Assembly: GCF_037055275.1 (NCBI RefSeq)
Contig: NZ_CP146343.1
Coordinates: 4,126,501 to 4,190,500 of the forward strand
DNA length: 64,000 nt
Reading direction: 5' to 3'
Source of the DNA: Pseudomonas sp. ML2-2023-3
GTDB taxonomy: Bacteria > Pseudomonadota > Gammaproteobacteria > Pseudomonadales > Pseudomonadaceae
The notes below the pieces were generated by a model. The model did not search any database and was not told the origin of the DNA. It saw only the letters and a list, made by a program, of their open reading frames with translations. The translations under genes were made by a program, and so were the position numbers. This document shows, one piece after another, positions 39,673 to 48,882 of the stretch; positions within the stretch are counted from its first letter, which is position 1; each line of letters begins with the position of its first letter.

Positions 39673-40153
39673 CTACATTCCAAACTGCTGGGCCAGCTTG
39701 CGCCGCTGGCAGGCTGCTCAGGAGTCCAATCGCTCATTGGTGACTATTGATGAGTTTGAGCAGGTGGATGAGGCATTAACCAATGCCAAGCGGCAAGTAC
39801 TCACTCTGGAGAGCCGTCTGGCGGCGAGCTCCGACATATATGTCCGTAATCAAGCCGCGGCGATGGCCGCTCTTCAACAAGAGTTCCGCAACATAGAGAT
39901 CACGCGCACGCGGCTGAGCGAGTTACGGGTTAGCCGTGTCAGTGAGGCCGATGTGTATGGCTTGTTCGCGGGACTACCCGAACTGACTGATGAGGATTTG
40001 CCTCGTTGGAAAGCTCATGCAGAGAACACAAGGGAGGAACAAATAGCAATGGCCCCGCCATCTGCCGACGATGATGAGCGGGCGATAGCAGCCATTATCG
40101 GAGTCCGCATTCCGGGAACACCCTTCAATTTTGATATTGATTCGATTGTCTAG
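39638..40153 (+). CDS. hypothetical helical protein, start uncertain
   Basis: Open frame of up to 171 aa. The middle (FEQVDEALTNAKRQVLTLESRL and AAMAALQQEFRNIEITRTRLSEL) is strongly helical or coiled-coil; the C-terminus is acidic, ending RIPGTPFNFDIDSIV. No family recognised. GTG 39638 or ATG 39662 could start it, but neither has a good ribosome site. Lying in a decayed region, it may be the remaining 3' part of a larger gene. Confidence 0.4.
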   Translation: MMDNAHHKMVLSYIPNCWASLRRWQAAQESNRSLVTIDEFEQVDEALTNAKRQVLTLESRLAASSDIYVRNQAAAMAALQQEFRNIEITRTRLSELRVSRVSEADVYGLFAGLPELTDEDLPRWKAHAENTREEQIAMAPPSADDDERAIAAIIGVRIPGTPFNFDIDSIV

Positions 40154-40413
40154 CCTGATACCTGCAGTGTGTGAGCATTTCATGCAACTGCGGGCTAGAA
40201 AATGGCACCTAAAGCGCCCGTGCCCCCCCGGACGCCAACAAAACTTACATCTGGCAAGCTCTGGGCATGTCCCCATGCCTTGCACCGTTACGGCATGAAC
40301 TTCAAGGAAAAACGCCGCTGACCTCATCATGAGAGAGCGGCGTCTTTCTGGCTAGAGTCAGCCAGGCACCAAACACCTTTGAGTGACTGTAAAGGCTACT
40401 GACTCCAGACGAT
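40154..40413. other. intergenic, no gene seen
   Basis: Holds a terminator-like hairpin at 40312-40350 (ACGCCGCT / AGCGGCGT with inner CTCAT/ATGAG pairing, then TCTTTCT). A 39-codon frame at 40202-40321 looks fortuitous. Confidence 0.5.
40312..40350 (+). terminator. terminator-like hairpin
   Basis: Eight-base outer stem ACGCCGCT/AGCGGCGT and five-base inner stem, followed by a T-rich stretch. It would end transcription from the hypothetical gene upstream. Confidence 0.6.
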
Positions 40414-40512
40414 TCACAATGACTGATCCCAGTTAGTCATCAAAAAGCTGAACACGGCAAACACGACCAGAACAATGACAAATATGTGTTTCTTATGGAT
40501 TTTAGTTTTCAT
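40414..40512 (-). CDS. small single-span membrane protein, 32 aa
   Basis: Starts MKTKIHKKHIFVIVLVVFAV, continues FSFLMTNWDQSL. A basic N-terminus and one hydrophobic helix give a clean inside-positive topology. A strong ribosome site GGGGAG lies six bases before ATG 40512. No family recognised. It is downstream of nothing cotranscribed, so it probably has its own promoter. Confidence 0.6.
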   Translation of the reverse strand: MKTKIHKKHIFVIVLVVFAVFSFLMTNWDQSL

Positions 40513-40660
40513 ATCGCTCCCCTTTTTGGTCTAAAAATGCCTCGGTAGCCAAAGCCAAGGATTGAGCATAGCTAATCAGGCCAAACCGTTGTGCCTTTGC
40601 TCCTCGAAAACACTGCCTTAACGTTTTTATCGGCGCAAAAGCTCGTCCGAAGGTTAGCCC

Positions 40661-43414
40661 CTACCCCTTCTCCAAAGCCTCAAACCCGCGCTGCAGATCC
40701 TCGATCAAGGCGGCGACATCCTCCAGCCCGATATGCAAGCGCAACACAGGGTTCAGTGAGCGATCAGCCGCACTGTTGCGATCTTGTGTATCGGCTACGG
40801 TAATCAGACTTTCAAAACCGCCCCAGGAAGCACCCAACCCGAACACCTGCAGCGCATCAATGAAGCGTTCAACGCAGGCGGTGTCCGTGTCGTTCAACTC
40901 AAAAGACAGCAAGCCATTGCTACCCGTGAAATCCCGCTTCCAACAAGCATGATCAGGATGATCGGGCAAAGCCGGATGGAACATACGTTTCACCTGCGGT
41001 TGCGCCTGCAACCAATGGGCGACTTCCAGGGCCTGACGCTCATGCACTTCCAGTCGGGGCGCCAGGGTTCGAGCGCCGCGCAGGACCAGGTAGGCGTCAT
41101 CGGGGCTGACCGTTGCTCCAAAGTTGTCGCTCATGGAAGCGAGTGCCGGCCATGCCTCTTCACGGGTGCAGACACTGCCCATGAGCACGTCGCTATGGCC
41201 GCTCAGGTACTTGGTCAGCGCCATGATCGAGATGTCTGCGCCAAGCGCCAGCGGTCGGTACAGATAACCCGAGCCCCAGGTGTTGTCGACGGCCACCAGG
41301 ATGCCGCGCTTTTTGCACAGCGCCACAATGGCCGGCAAATCGCACAGTTCATACAGCAATGAGCCTGGCACTTCGGTGTAGATCATTTTGGTGTTGGCTT
41401 GCAGTTGAGCCTCAAGGTCGTGGCCGTTCGCAGCGAAATAGCTGACCTCAATACCGAAAGGCTGGAGAAACTCCCGCGCCAGACGCCGCACCGGCGCGTA
41501 CACCGCATCGGTAATCAGCACATGATCACCGGGCCGCAGGTACGCCACAAACACCTGCGCCACAGCCGCCAGGCCGGTACCGAACAACCGCGTGCGGTAC
41601 CCCCCCTCCAGCTCAGTGACCAGGTCTTCGAGGGCGAACGCCGTCGGGTTGCCGCGAGCACCGTAGCTGAGCACGCGCTCATGATCGCGCCGGGCCCGGG
41701 CGTCACGCATCTGTGCCAGGTTATCAAACAGCACGGTGCTCAGACGAGTGACCGGCACATTGACCGCCCGCCCGCCGATACCCTGGGCCCGTGCCGCATG
41801 CACCAAGCGCGTGCGCACCCGTTCATCTGGACGTACTGTCGGCTGCAAAGGATTGAGGCTGGCGATTTCGTCGGCGCTCATTTGCGCCAGCAGACCGATT
41901 TCCCAGGCAAGGTACTGGCGCGCCGCATCCTTGTTGCCCGTGTGGCGATCATGGGTGAAGAACAGAAAATCGATGCATTGATCATCGGATGGACTGTCCG
42001 GGCTTTCCTCCACGGCGAATCCTGCTGCACGCCAGGCCTCGAGTCCGCCGTCCAGTAGTTGCACGTGCGCACGCAGGGCTTCGGGCAATTCACGGGCGGC
42101 AAACGCAGCGAGTTGCGCTTGATCAGCCAACAACACAACCGGTCGCTGTTCACCCGCCACATGCTGCGCAAGCAACGAGCGGATCGACCATCGTGAACCG
42201 GCAATATGGCCTTTGCGATAGGCACTGCTCGCACGCAGGTCGATCAACGCAACCGCCTTGTCTTTCAGTGCATCCGCCAGTGCCTGCGCCGAGATCAATG
42301 GCAGCGCCTCGTGACCGACCACATCGCCCTCGGGTAACGCCAGACCGCTGTTCACGCCCTCTGCCAGCAGATACACCTCATGGCCCAACTGGCGCAGCCA
42401 GCTCGCAACAATCGGCGCACGTACGCCATCGCTGTCAATCAGCACCACCCGCGCCTGGCGCACACCGATATACAGGTCGGTCGATTGAATCAGCTGTCCG
42501 CCCGGCGTATGTTGCGCGCCGCTCAGGCTGCCCGCGGCAAACTCCTCTGCAGTGCGCACATCACACAGGAACAGGCTGCGCCGCGCATCCGCAGCCCACT
42601 GCTCAACCTGGACCGCGGCTACCGTTTTCACCCCCGCCCGTTCCGCCAGTTGCGAAGCGGCCAGCCGCTGCGCAGGCAATGACGCCGTGGTCACCCCATC
42701 GGCATAGCGACGGCGGCTGCCGTGCTCCAGCTCAAAGTCTTCAAGATCCCAACCCTGAGTGCCGTTTTCCAAGGCATAGACCGGATTCTTCACCCCCAAA
42801 TTGATGAGGGTTTGTGCGCCGATGATGCTGCGGGTTCGCCCGGCGCAGTTGACCACGATCGGTGTTTTTTCGTCCGCCAACAGGTCATGGATGCGATAAC
42901 CCAACTCACCGTTCGGGCAGCACACAGAACCCGGAATGGTCATTTTGCGGTATTCATCGAACGGACGACCGTCGAGTAGCACCAAAGGCTCGCCCCGGCT
43001 TTGCCAGTCGGCCAGTTGTTGTGCGGTGACATGGGGCGTATGGCTGACCTGTTCGACCAATTCGCCAAATGCCTTGGACGGTACATGTACCCCGGCAAAC
43101 AACTGATAACCAGCAGCCTGCCAGCCATCGGCACCGCCCTGAAGCACGTGTACGCGTTCATACCCCAACGCCTGGAGGCGCCGGGCTGAACGTGCAGCAA
43201 CATCGCTGCCGTTCTGGTCGTAGATCACCAGTCGCACCTGCAGGTTGGGCGCCAGTCGCCGAACCTCCAGTTCCAATCGGCTGTACGGCAGGTTGATCCC
43301 GAAAAACAGATGGGCCTCTCCATACTGGCCATGCTCGCGCACATCAAACAGGGCGATTTCCTGCCCGTCGAACAGCCACTGCTGCAAGTGTCCCGGGGTT
43401 ACAGTCTGGCTCAT
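40661..43414 (-). CDS. four-rhodanese-domain / Cys-Met PLP enzyme fusion, 917 aa
   Basis: Multidomain cytoplasmic protein. Four rhodanese-like modules occupy about residues 10-110, 128-232, 265-358 and 373-470. Only the second has the active-site cysteine (Cys190 in NCAGRTRS); the others read YDQNGS, IDSDGV and LADQAQ and should be inactive. From about 540 to 917 is a cystathionine beta/gamma-lyase-type fold with PLP-Lys735 (MALTKYLSGHSDVLMGS). Such a lyase would release thiol, sulfide or persulfide, which the rhodanese could capture. CGGAA precedes ATG 43414. Last gene of an organosulfur transport operon. Standalone versions of each part are well known; this domain order is unusual. Confidence 0.9.
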   Translation of the reverse strand: MSQTVTPGHLQQWLFDGQEIALFDVREHGQYGEAHLFFGINLPYSRLELEVRRLAPNLQVRLVIYDQNGSDVAARSARRLQALGYERVHVLQGGADGWQAAGYQLFAGVHVPSKAFGELVEQVSHTPHVTAQQLADWQSRGEPLVLLDGRPFDEYRKMTIPGSVCCPNGELGYRIHDLLADEKTPIVVNCAGRTRSIIGAQTLINLGVKNPVYALENGTQGWDLEDFELEHGSRRRYADGVTTASLPAQRLAASQLAERAGVKTVAAVQVEQWAADARRSLFLCDVRTAEEFAAGSLSGAQHTPGGQLIQSTDLYIGVRQARVVLIDSDGVRAPIVASWLRQLGHEVYLLAEGVNSGLALPEGDVVGHEALPLISAQALADALKDKAVALIDLRASSAYRKGHIAGSRWSIRSLLAQHVAGEQRPVVLLADQAQLAAFAARELPEALRAHVQLLDGGLEAWRAAGFAVEESPDSPSDDQCIDFLFFTHDRHTGNKDAARQYLAWEIGLLAQMSADEIASLNPLQPTVRPDERVRTRLVHAARAQGIGGRAVNVPVTRLSTVLFDNLAQMRDARARRDHERVLSYGARGNPTAFALEDLVTELEGGYRTRLFGTGLAAVAQVFVAYLRPGDHVLITDAVYAPVRRLAREFLQPFGIEVSYFAANGHDLEAQLQANTKMIYTEVPGSLLYELCDLPAIVALCKKRGILVAVDNTWGSGYLYRPLALGADISIMALTKYLSGHSDVLMGSVCTREEAWPALASMSDNFGATVSPDDAYLVLRGARTLAPRLEVHERQALEVAHWLQAQPQVKRMFHPALPDHPDHACWKRDFTGSNGLLSFELNDTDTACVERFIDALQVFGLGASWGGFESLITVADTQDRNSAADRSLNPVLRLHIGLEDVAALIEDLQRGFEALEKG

Positions 43415-43454
43415 GGGAATTCCGTTAAAAAATGATGGATGCGCCGCAAGGCGC

Positions 43455-44051
43455 TTATGCATAGGCCTTGATCGACGGCGCCATTTGCGAGGCGTTGTAA
43501 TTGAGAATGCGCCCGTCGGCCTCGACGCCGTAGCGACCATTGAGCGACTCCAGCGGCAAACCGTAGAGATGGAAATGCAAGGTCGCCTGCTCGCCTTCGA
43601 CGCGAATGCCGTGCAGGTCGTCGCCCAGAAACGAAATCGACGTGCCAGGTTGCACGACCACTTCCTGCTGCAGGTGCAATGTCGTGAACCCTGGCTCGCG
43701 ACCTTCGTCGTCACGGCCATACACGTAGTTGATCTCCTGGCCTTCAACAGCGCTGATAATTGCCCAGGTTTCATGATTGTGAGCAATCGTGCTTTTGCCC
43801 GGTAGCAACGAGTTCAGGTACAGCGTTGGGGTGTCGCCATCGTCATTCAGGCGGTAGCGAAACGCGGTGGTGCCCTGCCCCGGCACCGGTGCCGGAAATT
43901 CATCGAAATTGAACAGATCACGACGCTCGGCCAGTGCCTCGAGCAGGGTAACGATGTGCACCAGTGCGGAACGGTCGACACCGGATTGGTTAATGACACG
44001 GATTTTCTTCAGGAAATCCTCGATGACGGCGGCACGGTTTTCGGTACTCAT
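43455..44051 (-). CDS. cysteine dioxygenase-like cupin protein
   Basis: Thiol-dioxygenase family cupin, 198 aa. Iron ligands are visible as HNHETWAIISAVEG (two His plus the Glu typical of bacterial members) and the later His in DDLHGIRVEG. Converts cysteine or a related thiol (3-mercaptopropionate in some members) to the sulfinate. Between the ABC ATPase and the rhodanese-lyase fusion, so it probably handles the thiol released by that enzyme. Cytoplasmic. Confidence 0.88.
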   Translation of the reverse strand: MSTENRAAVIEDFLKKIRVINQSGVDRSALVHIVTLLEALAERRDLFNFDEFPAPVPGQGTTAFRYRLNDDGDTPTLYLNSLLPGKSTIAHNHETWAIISAVEGQEINYVYGRDDEGREPGFTTLHLQQEVVVQPGTSISFLGDDLHGIRVEGEQATLHFHLYGLPLESLNGRYGVEADGRILNYNASQMAPSIKAYA

Positions 44052-44068
44052 TGGCAGGCTCCTCGTTA

Positions 44069-44905
44069 TTAGACAGACAAGCTGTAGCGACCCAGATTGG
44101 TCAGCAGGTACGGATCGTTGGCAACGACGGGACGGCGTCCCGGATCGCCCAAGGCATGCCGCAGGAATGCCTGGGTGCGCACGCTGGCCGGGCGTTGAAA
44201 AATCTGTTCGGCGCTGCCGTGCTCGACGATCACGCCGTTTTCGGTGAAGTAAACAATGTCACTGATCTCTTCGGCGAAACGCATCTCGTGGGTGACCAGC
44301 ACGCACGTCATGCCCTCTTCGGTCAACTCGCGAATCACCGTTAGTACTTCGCCGACGGTTTCAGGATCGAGAGCAGAGGTCACTTCATCAAACAGGATCA
44401 GTTCCGGGCGCATCGCCAGGGCCCGGGCAATTGCCACGCGCTGTTGCTGGCCCCCGGACAGTTGTCCCGGATAGGCATCGGCCTTGTGCTCCATGCGCAC
44501 TTTGGCCAGCAAGGCGCGGGCGTCTTTTTCGGCATCGGCGCGACTGCGCCCCAGCACTTTGCGTGGCGCGATCACCAGGTTCTCCAGCACTGATAGATGC
44601 GGGAACAAGTTGTACTGTTGAAAGACAAACCCCACGCGCTTGCGCAACTCGATGCGCTGCGGTTCCCGGGCCATCTTGTGTACCTCGGCGGCACCGACGC
44701 GCAGGGTGCCGCGCTGGGGCTGCAACAGCCCGGTGATGCAGCGCAGGATGGTCGATTTGCCAGACCCCGACGGGCCGATGATCGATACGGCCTGACCTCG
44801 ATACACGTCCAGGTCAATGCCCTTGAGCACCGGGTTACCGCCAAACGACAGGTGTACATCGCGCAGGCTGACCAGAGGCTCGGCGACGGTTTCAATAGAA
44901 GGCAT
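44069..44905 (-). CDS. polar amino-acid ABC transporter ATP-binding protein
   Basis: ATPase of 278 aa with Walker A IIGPSGSGKSTIL, signature LSGGQQQRVAIARAL and Walker B ILFDEVTSALDPE, the latter diagnostic of the polar amino-acid (GlnQ/HisP) group. ATG 44905 follows GGAG and overlaps the end of the permease gene; an upstream in-frame start adds non-homologous residues. Energises the importer of this operon. Confidence 0.92.
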   Translation of the reverse strand: MPSIETVAEPLVSLRDVHLSFGGNPVLKGIDLDVYRGQAVSIIGPSGSGKSTILRCITGLLQPQRGTLRVGAAEVHKMAREPQRIELRKRVGFVFQQYNLFPHLSVLENLVIAPRKVLGRSRADAEKDARALLAKVRMEHKADAYPGQLSGGQQQRVAIARALAMRPELILFDEVTSALDPETVGEVLTVIRELTEEGMTCVLVTHEMRFAEEISDIVYFTENGVIVEHGSAEQIFQRPASVRTQAFLRHALGDPGRRPVVANDPYLLTNLGRYSLSV

Positions 44906-45680
44906 AACGTCGCTCCAGGCGCTGGGTGAGACGGGAAATCGGATAGCAATATGCAAAGAACATCACCAGCAGACTCAGGTAAACCACCACGGTGAAGCCG
45001 GTCATGTTCACGGTGTTGCTGGCAATCTGGGCGGTATCGATCACGTCGTGCACGCCCACAAGCGAGGCCAGCGCCGTGCCCATGGTGATCACCGCATACA
45101 GGTTCATCCATGGCGGCAACATGCGCTTGAAGCACTGGGGCAGGATGATCGAGCTGAAAATCTGCCAGCGTGTAAACGCCAAGGATCGCGCGGCTTCCCA
45201 CTGCGTGCTCGGGATCGAAGCAATGGCGCCGCGGAAGATTTCAGCGACATTGGCACTGGCCGGCAAGGCCAGCCCGATCGTTACCTTGACCCAGTCCGGA
45301 AACGGGAGGTAGGCGCTGCCGATCTTGATCTCGAACGGGAATACATAAGTGGTGAAATAGATCAGCACCAGCCAGGGCGCATTGCGAAAAACGTGCACCC
45401 AGATTCGCGCAGGCTGTCGCAGCACCCACAATGGCGACAAGGCCAACGCCCCCACCAGCAACCCCAGCACTGAACCCAGCGTGATGGCGACCAGGCTGAT
45501 CAGAATGTTCTGGCCAAAGCCCGCAGCCAAGGCTGGCGACCATTGCACAAGCGCTTTCAACACCGGGCTTTGCGGGGTAAACCACAACAGCCAGAATACG
45601 GCGCCGAGCAACAGCAGCAGCGTGCCCAAATGCCGTCGCGACCAGGCCTCTGATGCAGTGGCAGACGATTCAATGGCCAT
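44892..45680 (-). CDS. polar amino-acid ABC transporter permease
   Basis: His/Glu/Gln-type membrane subunit, 262 aa, five to six helices. Conserved features are QNILISLVAITLGSVLGLLVGAL and the EAA loop (QWEAARSLAFTRWQIFSSIILPQ). Overlaps both neighbours, so tightly coupled. Pairs with the upstream permease as a heterodimer. Confidence 0.9.
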   Translation of the reverse strand: MAIESSATASEAWSRRHLGTLLLLLGAVFWLLWFTPQSPVLKALVQWSPALAAGFGQNILISLVAITLGSVLGLLVGALALSPLWVLRQPARIWVHVFRNAPWLVLIYFTTYVFPFEIKIGSAYLPFPDWVKVTIGLALPASANVAEIFRGAIASIPSTQWEAARSLAFTRWQIFSSIILPQCFKRMLPPWMNLYAVITMGTALASLVGVHDVIDTAQIASNTVNMTGFTVVVYLSLLVMFFAYCYPISRLTQRLERRYAFY

Positions 45681-46404
45681 AGCCGGGCATCCTCAGGCGC
45701 GCTTCCAGATAGCGCCCCACTCCATTGACGATAAAACTCAGCAGACCAAAAAAGCTCAGGATCAGGATCATCAGTTCCAATACGTTATCGCTCTGCGTCC
45801 AGATCATGATCGACGCGTAGGTGATGTCGCCGACGGCAATTGCCGAGGCGACGGCGGTCATCTTTACCAGGTCGATCAGGTTGTTGATCAACGACGGCAA
45901 TGCGAAGCGCAGGGCCAACGGCAACTGCACGTGCCATAGCAACTGGCGGCTGCTGAATGCCAACGAACTGGCGGCTTCCAGCGTCACTGCCGGCACAGCT
46001 TCGATGCCCGCACGCAGGGCCTCTGCATGAAAGGCCCCCTTGTGCAGCGAGATCACGATCACCACCCAGGCAAAGGGCGTCAGCGGGTTCGACGCACCGA
46101 CCGCCTGGGTCAGCAGCATGTTCAACACGAGAAAGGCGCAATACAGCTGCACCAGGGTCGGCGTGTTGCGGGTGACTTCGACGAACACCCGCGCAGGTTT
46201 TGCCAGCAACGGGTTTCCCGATGTCAGCATGGCCGCCAGTCCAACCCCGGCGAGCAAACTGCCGATGATGGTGAACAGGCACAACCACACCGTGGTCAAC
46301 GCCCCTTGCACAAGGGTGCCCCGCTGATAGGCATCCAGCAGAAAGTTGTAGTTCAGACCAAACCCGGCGGCCCAGTGGACGAAAATCTCCAGCCAATGAC
46401 TCAT
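45670..46404 (-). CDS. polar amino-acid ABC transporter permease
   Basis: Membrane subunit of 244 aa. Family motifs VEVTRNTPTLVQLYCAFLVL and EAVPAVTLEAASSLAFSSRQL (EAA loop). ATG 46404 with AAGG at suitable spacing is preferred over the TTG six bases earlier. First permease after the binding protein; its stop lies inside the next gene. Confidence 0.9.
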   Translation of the reverse strand: MSHWLEIFVHWAAGFGLNYNFLLDAYQRGTLVQGALTTVWLCLFTIIGSLLAGVGLAAMLTSGNPLLAKPARVFVEVTRNTPTLVQLYCAFLVLNMLLTQAVGASNPLTPFAWVVIVISLHKGAFHAEALRAGIEAVPAVTLEAASSLAFSSRQLLWHVQLPLALRFALPSLINNLIDLVKMTAVASAIAVGDITYASIMIWTQSDNVLELMILILSFFGLLSFIVNGVGRYLEARLRMPGYGH

Positions 46405-46464
46405 GGGCAACTACCTTGGAGGGCAGCCGCAATGCGGCCACCTGTTAAATACGATGGAGGGGAA

Positions 46465-47307
46465 TCAGGCGCCGTCGCCCTGGAACTGCTTTTGCAATTC
46501 GACCAGTGCAGGTGACGCGGGGGTGATGTGATTGCGGGTCTGGGCTTCGATCAGCCAGCCGCTGCGGTGCAGCTCCTTGACGATCGGGTCAAGCCTGGCC
46601 TGGGTGTCGCTTTCACCACGACGCGTCCAGATCACGGACGGTGCCGGGTTGAGCTCCGGACTTAGGGCACGATAGCCTTGCCATTCGGGGTTGTCGGCGA
46701 TTAACGGATTGATCAGTGTGGCGTCATGTACCGCCGCAACGCAGTTACTGCCACGCAGTGCCAACAAGGATTCGGATGAACTTTTGAACGCCTTCAACTC
46801 AACGCCCAACTCGGTCAGCGGCTTGATGTAGCTGCTGCCTTGAGAGGTGCAGACGGGTTGCCCCTTCAGGTCTTCCCAACGAGTGATCTTGCTGTCCTTG
46901 AGCACCGCGGCGGTACCGCCAACCCGGTAAAACGGTGTTGGTACAAACCCGAGGATTTCGCCGCGCTCTGGCGTCCATTCCATGTTGGCGATCAGCAAGT
47001 CCACTTTGCCCTGCTGTAGAAATTGCACACGGTTGGCAGGTAATACCGGCACCAGTTGCACTTCAACATTCAACTGCCGACCCAGTTCCTGAGCGAGTTC
47101 AACGTTCAAGCCGCGCGGCTTCTGAGTGCTCGGGTCTATACCGCCAAAGGGGCCGCCTGACAGCAGCACGCCAACGGCCAACAGATGACGCTGCTCGATC
47201 TTGTCCAGTGTCGCGTCAGCCTGGACAGCAGTGCTGGCCGCCAATGAGACCAAGGCGCCCAACAGTACAGGCAATAGACGTCTTACAGGCGCGCGCTCAA
47301 GCAACAT
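46465..47307 (-). CDS. amino-acid ABC transporter substrate-binding protein
   Basis: Family-3 periplasmic binding protein, 280 aa. Signal peptide ends SLAASTAVQA; mature motifs include GLNVELAQELGRQLNVEV, VDLLIANMEWTPERGEILGF and LKGQPVCTSQGSSY. GAGGGG precedes ATG 47307. The operon's sulfur enzymes suggest a thioether or disulfide amino acid (cystine, cystathionine or similar) as ligand; that is inference. Confidence 0.9.
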   Translation of the reverse strand: MLLERAPVRRLLPVLLGALVSLAASTAVQADATLDKIEQRHLLAVGVLLSGGPFGGIDPSTQKPRGLNVELAQELGRQLNVEVQLVPVLPANRVQFLQQGKVDLLIANMEWTPERGEILGFVPTPFYRVGGTAAVLKDSKITRWEDLKGQPVCTSQGSSYIKPLTELGVELKAFKSSSESLLALRGSNCVAAVHDATLINPLIADNPEWQGYRALSPELNPAPSVIWTRRGESDTQARLDPIVKELHRSGWLIEAQTRNHITPASPALVELQKQFQGDGA

Positions 47308-47550
47308 GGATTTCCCCTCATGAATGACCGGGAAAAGCCCGATCCAATAAGTGGACATCCTGCGTACAGCACGGAGGTAACGGAAATACAAATATCTAAT
47401 ATCGTTATAACTGAGCCGGTTTAAATTTTTAGATAAATGCTTATAAGCCTGGATTCACGGGCAAATGTGAGTATTCAAAGAAATAACTTCGTGCAAACAC
47501 ATAAAAATATGTAATGTTTAGGTTCTCACTCCTGATATAAAAAAGCCTCC
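47308..47550. promoter_or_regulatory. divergent regulatory region of sulfur amino-acid locus
   Basis: AT-rich 243-base gap between the importer operon and its LysR regulator. It should contain both promoters and the LysR sites, but I could not choose a specific T-N11-A box. Confidence 0.5.
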
Positions 47551-48402
47551 ATGTCGACCCTGGATCTCGAGTTACTGCGCACCTTCATTGCCGTGGTCGA
47601 CCACCACAGCTTTGCCGAGGCCGGCGTGCAACTGGCCCGTACACAATCGTCGGTCACTCAGCACATGCAACGCCTGGAGCAACAGGTCGGGGTTATCCTG
47701 TTTGAAAAGCGCGGCCGACAAAAACAGCTCACGGAAGCCGGACAGCAGTTGCTGCGCCATGCCAGACAGATGCTCTCGCTCAACAATGACGCGCTTAACT
47801 CCTTGCGCGAAAGCAGCCTGAGCGGCGTGCTGCGCATTGGCTCACCCCATGACATCGCGGACACCATCCTGCCCCCCATCCTGAGCCACATCGCGCGCTC
47901 GGCGCCGCGTTTGCGCCTGGAAATCGACGTCGGCAGAAGCCCTTTCCTGATGGACGACCTGCACCGGGGCAAGGTGGACATGGTGATTTCCACTCGCGAA
48001 GACCCGAACCTGGAAGGCTTTACCCTGCGCACCTCACCTGTATGGTGGATTTGCTCCGCGCAGTACCTTCACACCCCCGGGGAGCCGATACCGTTGATTC
48101 TGGTGGATGAGCCCAGCATCTATCGACGATATGCCCTTGAGGCACTGGAGAGCGCCAACATTGCGTGGCGCCAGGCTTACCTGGCATCGAACTTGATCGG
48201 CATCAAGGCGGCAACACGTGCAGGCCTTGGCGTCACTGCCAGAAGCATGGAAATGCTGGGCCCGGATATGCGGGTGCTGGGTGAAAGCGATGGTTTGCCT
48301 CGCCTGCCGGACGTCACCTACTACCTGTGGATTCGGCCCAACACCCTGAACCCCCTGGTTCGTCGGGCCTATGAGTTGATTCGCAGCCACCGCGGGCACT
48401 GA
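47551..48402 (+). CDS. LysR-family regulator
   Basis: LTTR of 283 aa. Winged HTH at residues about 4-62 (SFAEAGVQLARTQSSVTQHMQRLEQQVGVILFEK), then a type-2 binding-protein effector domain. Divergent from the ABC/cupin/rhodanese operon, which it presumably controls in response to a sulfur metabolite. Confidence 0.9.
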   Translation: MSTLDLELLRTFIAVVDHHSFAEAGVQLARTQSSVTQHMQRLEQQVGVILFEKRGRQKQLTEAGQQLLRHARQMLSLNNDALNSLRESSLSGVLRIGSPHDIADTILPPILSHIARSAPRLRLEIDVGRSPFLMDDLHRGKVDMVISTREDPNLEGFTLRTSPVWWICSAQYLHTPGEPIPLILVDEPSIYRRYALEALESANIAWRQAYLASNLIGIKAATRAGLGVTARSMEMLGPDMRVLGESDGLPRLPDVTYYLWIRPNTLNPLVRRAYELIRSHRGH

Positions 48403-48506
48403 GCGCCGCTGAAGCCTGCGGCACAGGTCAGTCAGCACGAACGAAGCAAGGGGCAACGGCGTGGCTGCCCCTTGATAATGGATCAGGCTCACTAAAACGA
48501 AGGCAC

Positions 48507-48542
48507 AAAAAAGGGCACCGCGTTAGCGTATGCCCTTTTTTA
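48507..48542 (+). terminator. rho-independent terminator
   Basis: AAGGGCA and TGCCCTT stem, with additional CGC/GCG pairing inside, followed by six T. It lies about 100 bases after the LysR gene and just before the pseudo-tRNA. Confidence 0.82.
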
Positions 48543-48550
48543 TCGAATCT

Positions 48551-48624
48551 TGGCGGAAAACCAGGGATTCGAACCCTGGGAACGCTATTAACGTTCGTCG
48601 GCTTTCAAGACTGGCGAGCTTCCC
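48551..48624 (-). pseudogene. pseudo-tRNA-Ser(UGA) lacking the D arm (att-like copy)
   Basis: The 61 bases from the CCA end through the anticodon loop repeat the intact tRNA-Ser at 52495 with three mismatches. Upstream of the anticodon the copy is shortened: the D arm is missing and total length is 74 versus 91 bases. The anticodon stem is mispaired, but the seven-base acceptor (GGGAAGC with GTTTTCC) still pairs with wobble. It marks the distal end of the remnant island. Confidence 0.75.
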
Positions 48625-48882
48625 AGAAAAACAATGAGTTTGACATTGATCGTTTCCGCATCTTAGCATTTATGACTGGCCTGAAACCCGCGCAGATCAA
48701 GGGGTGCATATTGAGTTGCAGAAATGATTCTGCCCCTCTCCCGGCGTCCTGCCGAACGAATAAACCTTCATTTCTTCACCCCTACATACCCAATGAGTCA
48801 CCACTCGCCCCCGGTGTCAGGATAGTTGTCGCCTCTCCGATTTTTCCTGAAAAAGCATATCGGGGGCGGAAAGAGACTGGTC

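Noticed and set aside
40202..40321. 39-codon frame starting MAPKAPVPPRTPTKL.
   Set aside because: No ribosome site, ends inside the terminator hairpin, composition unlike a conserved protein.
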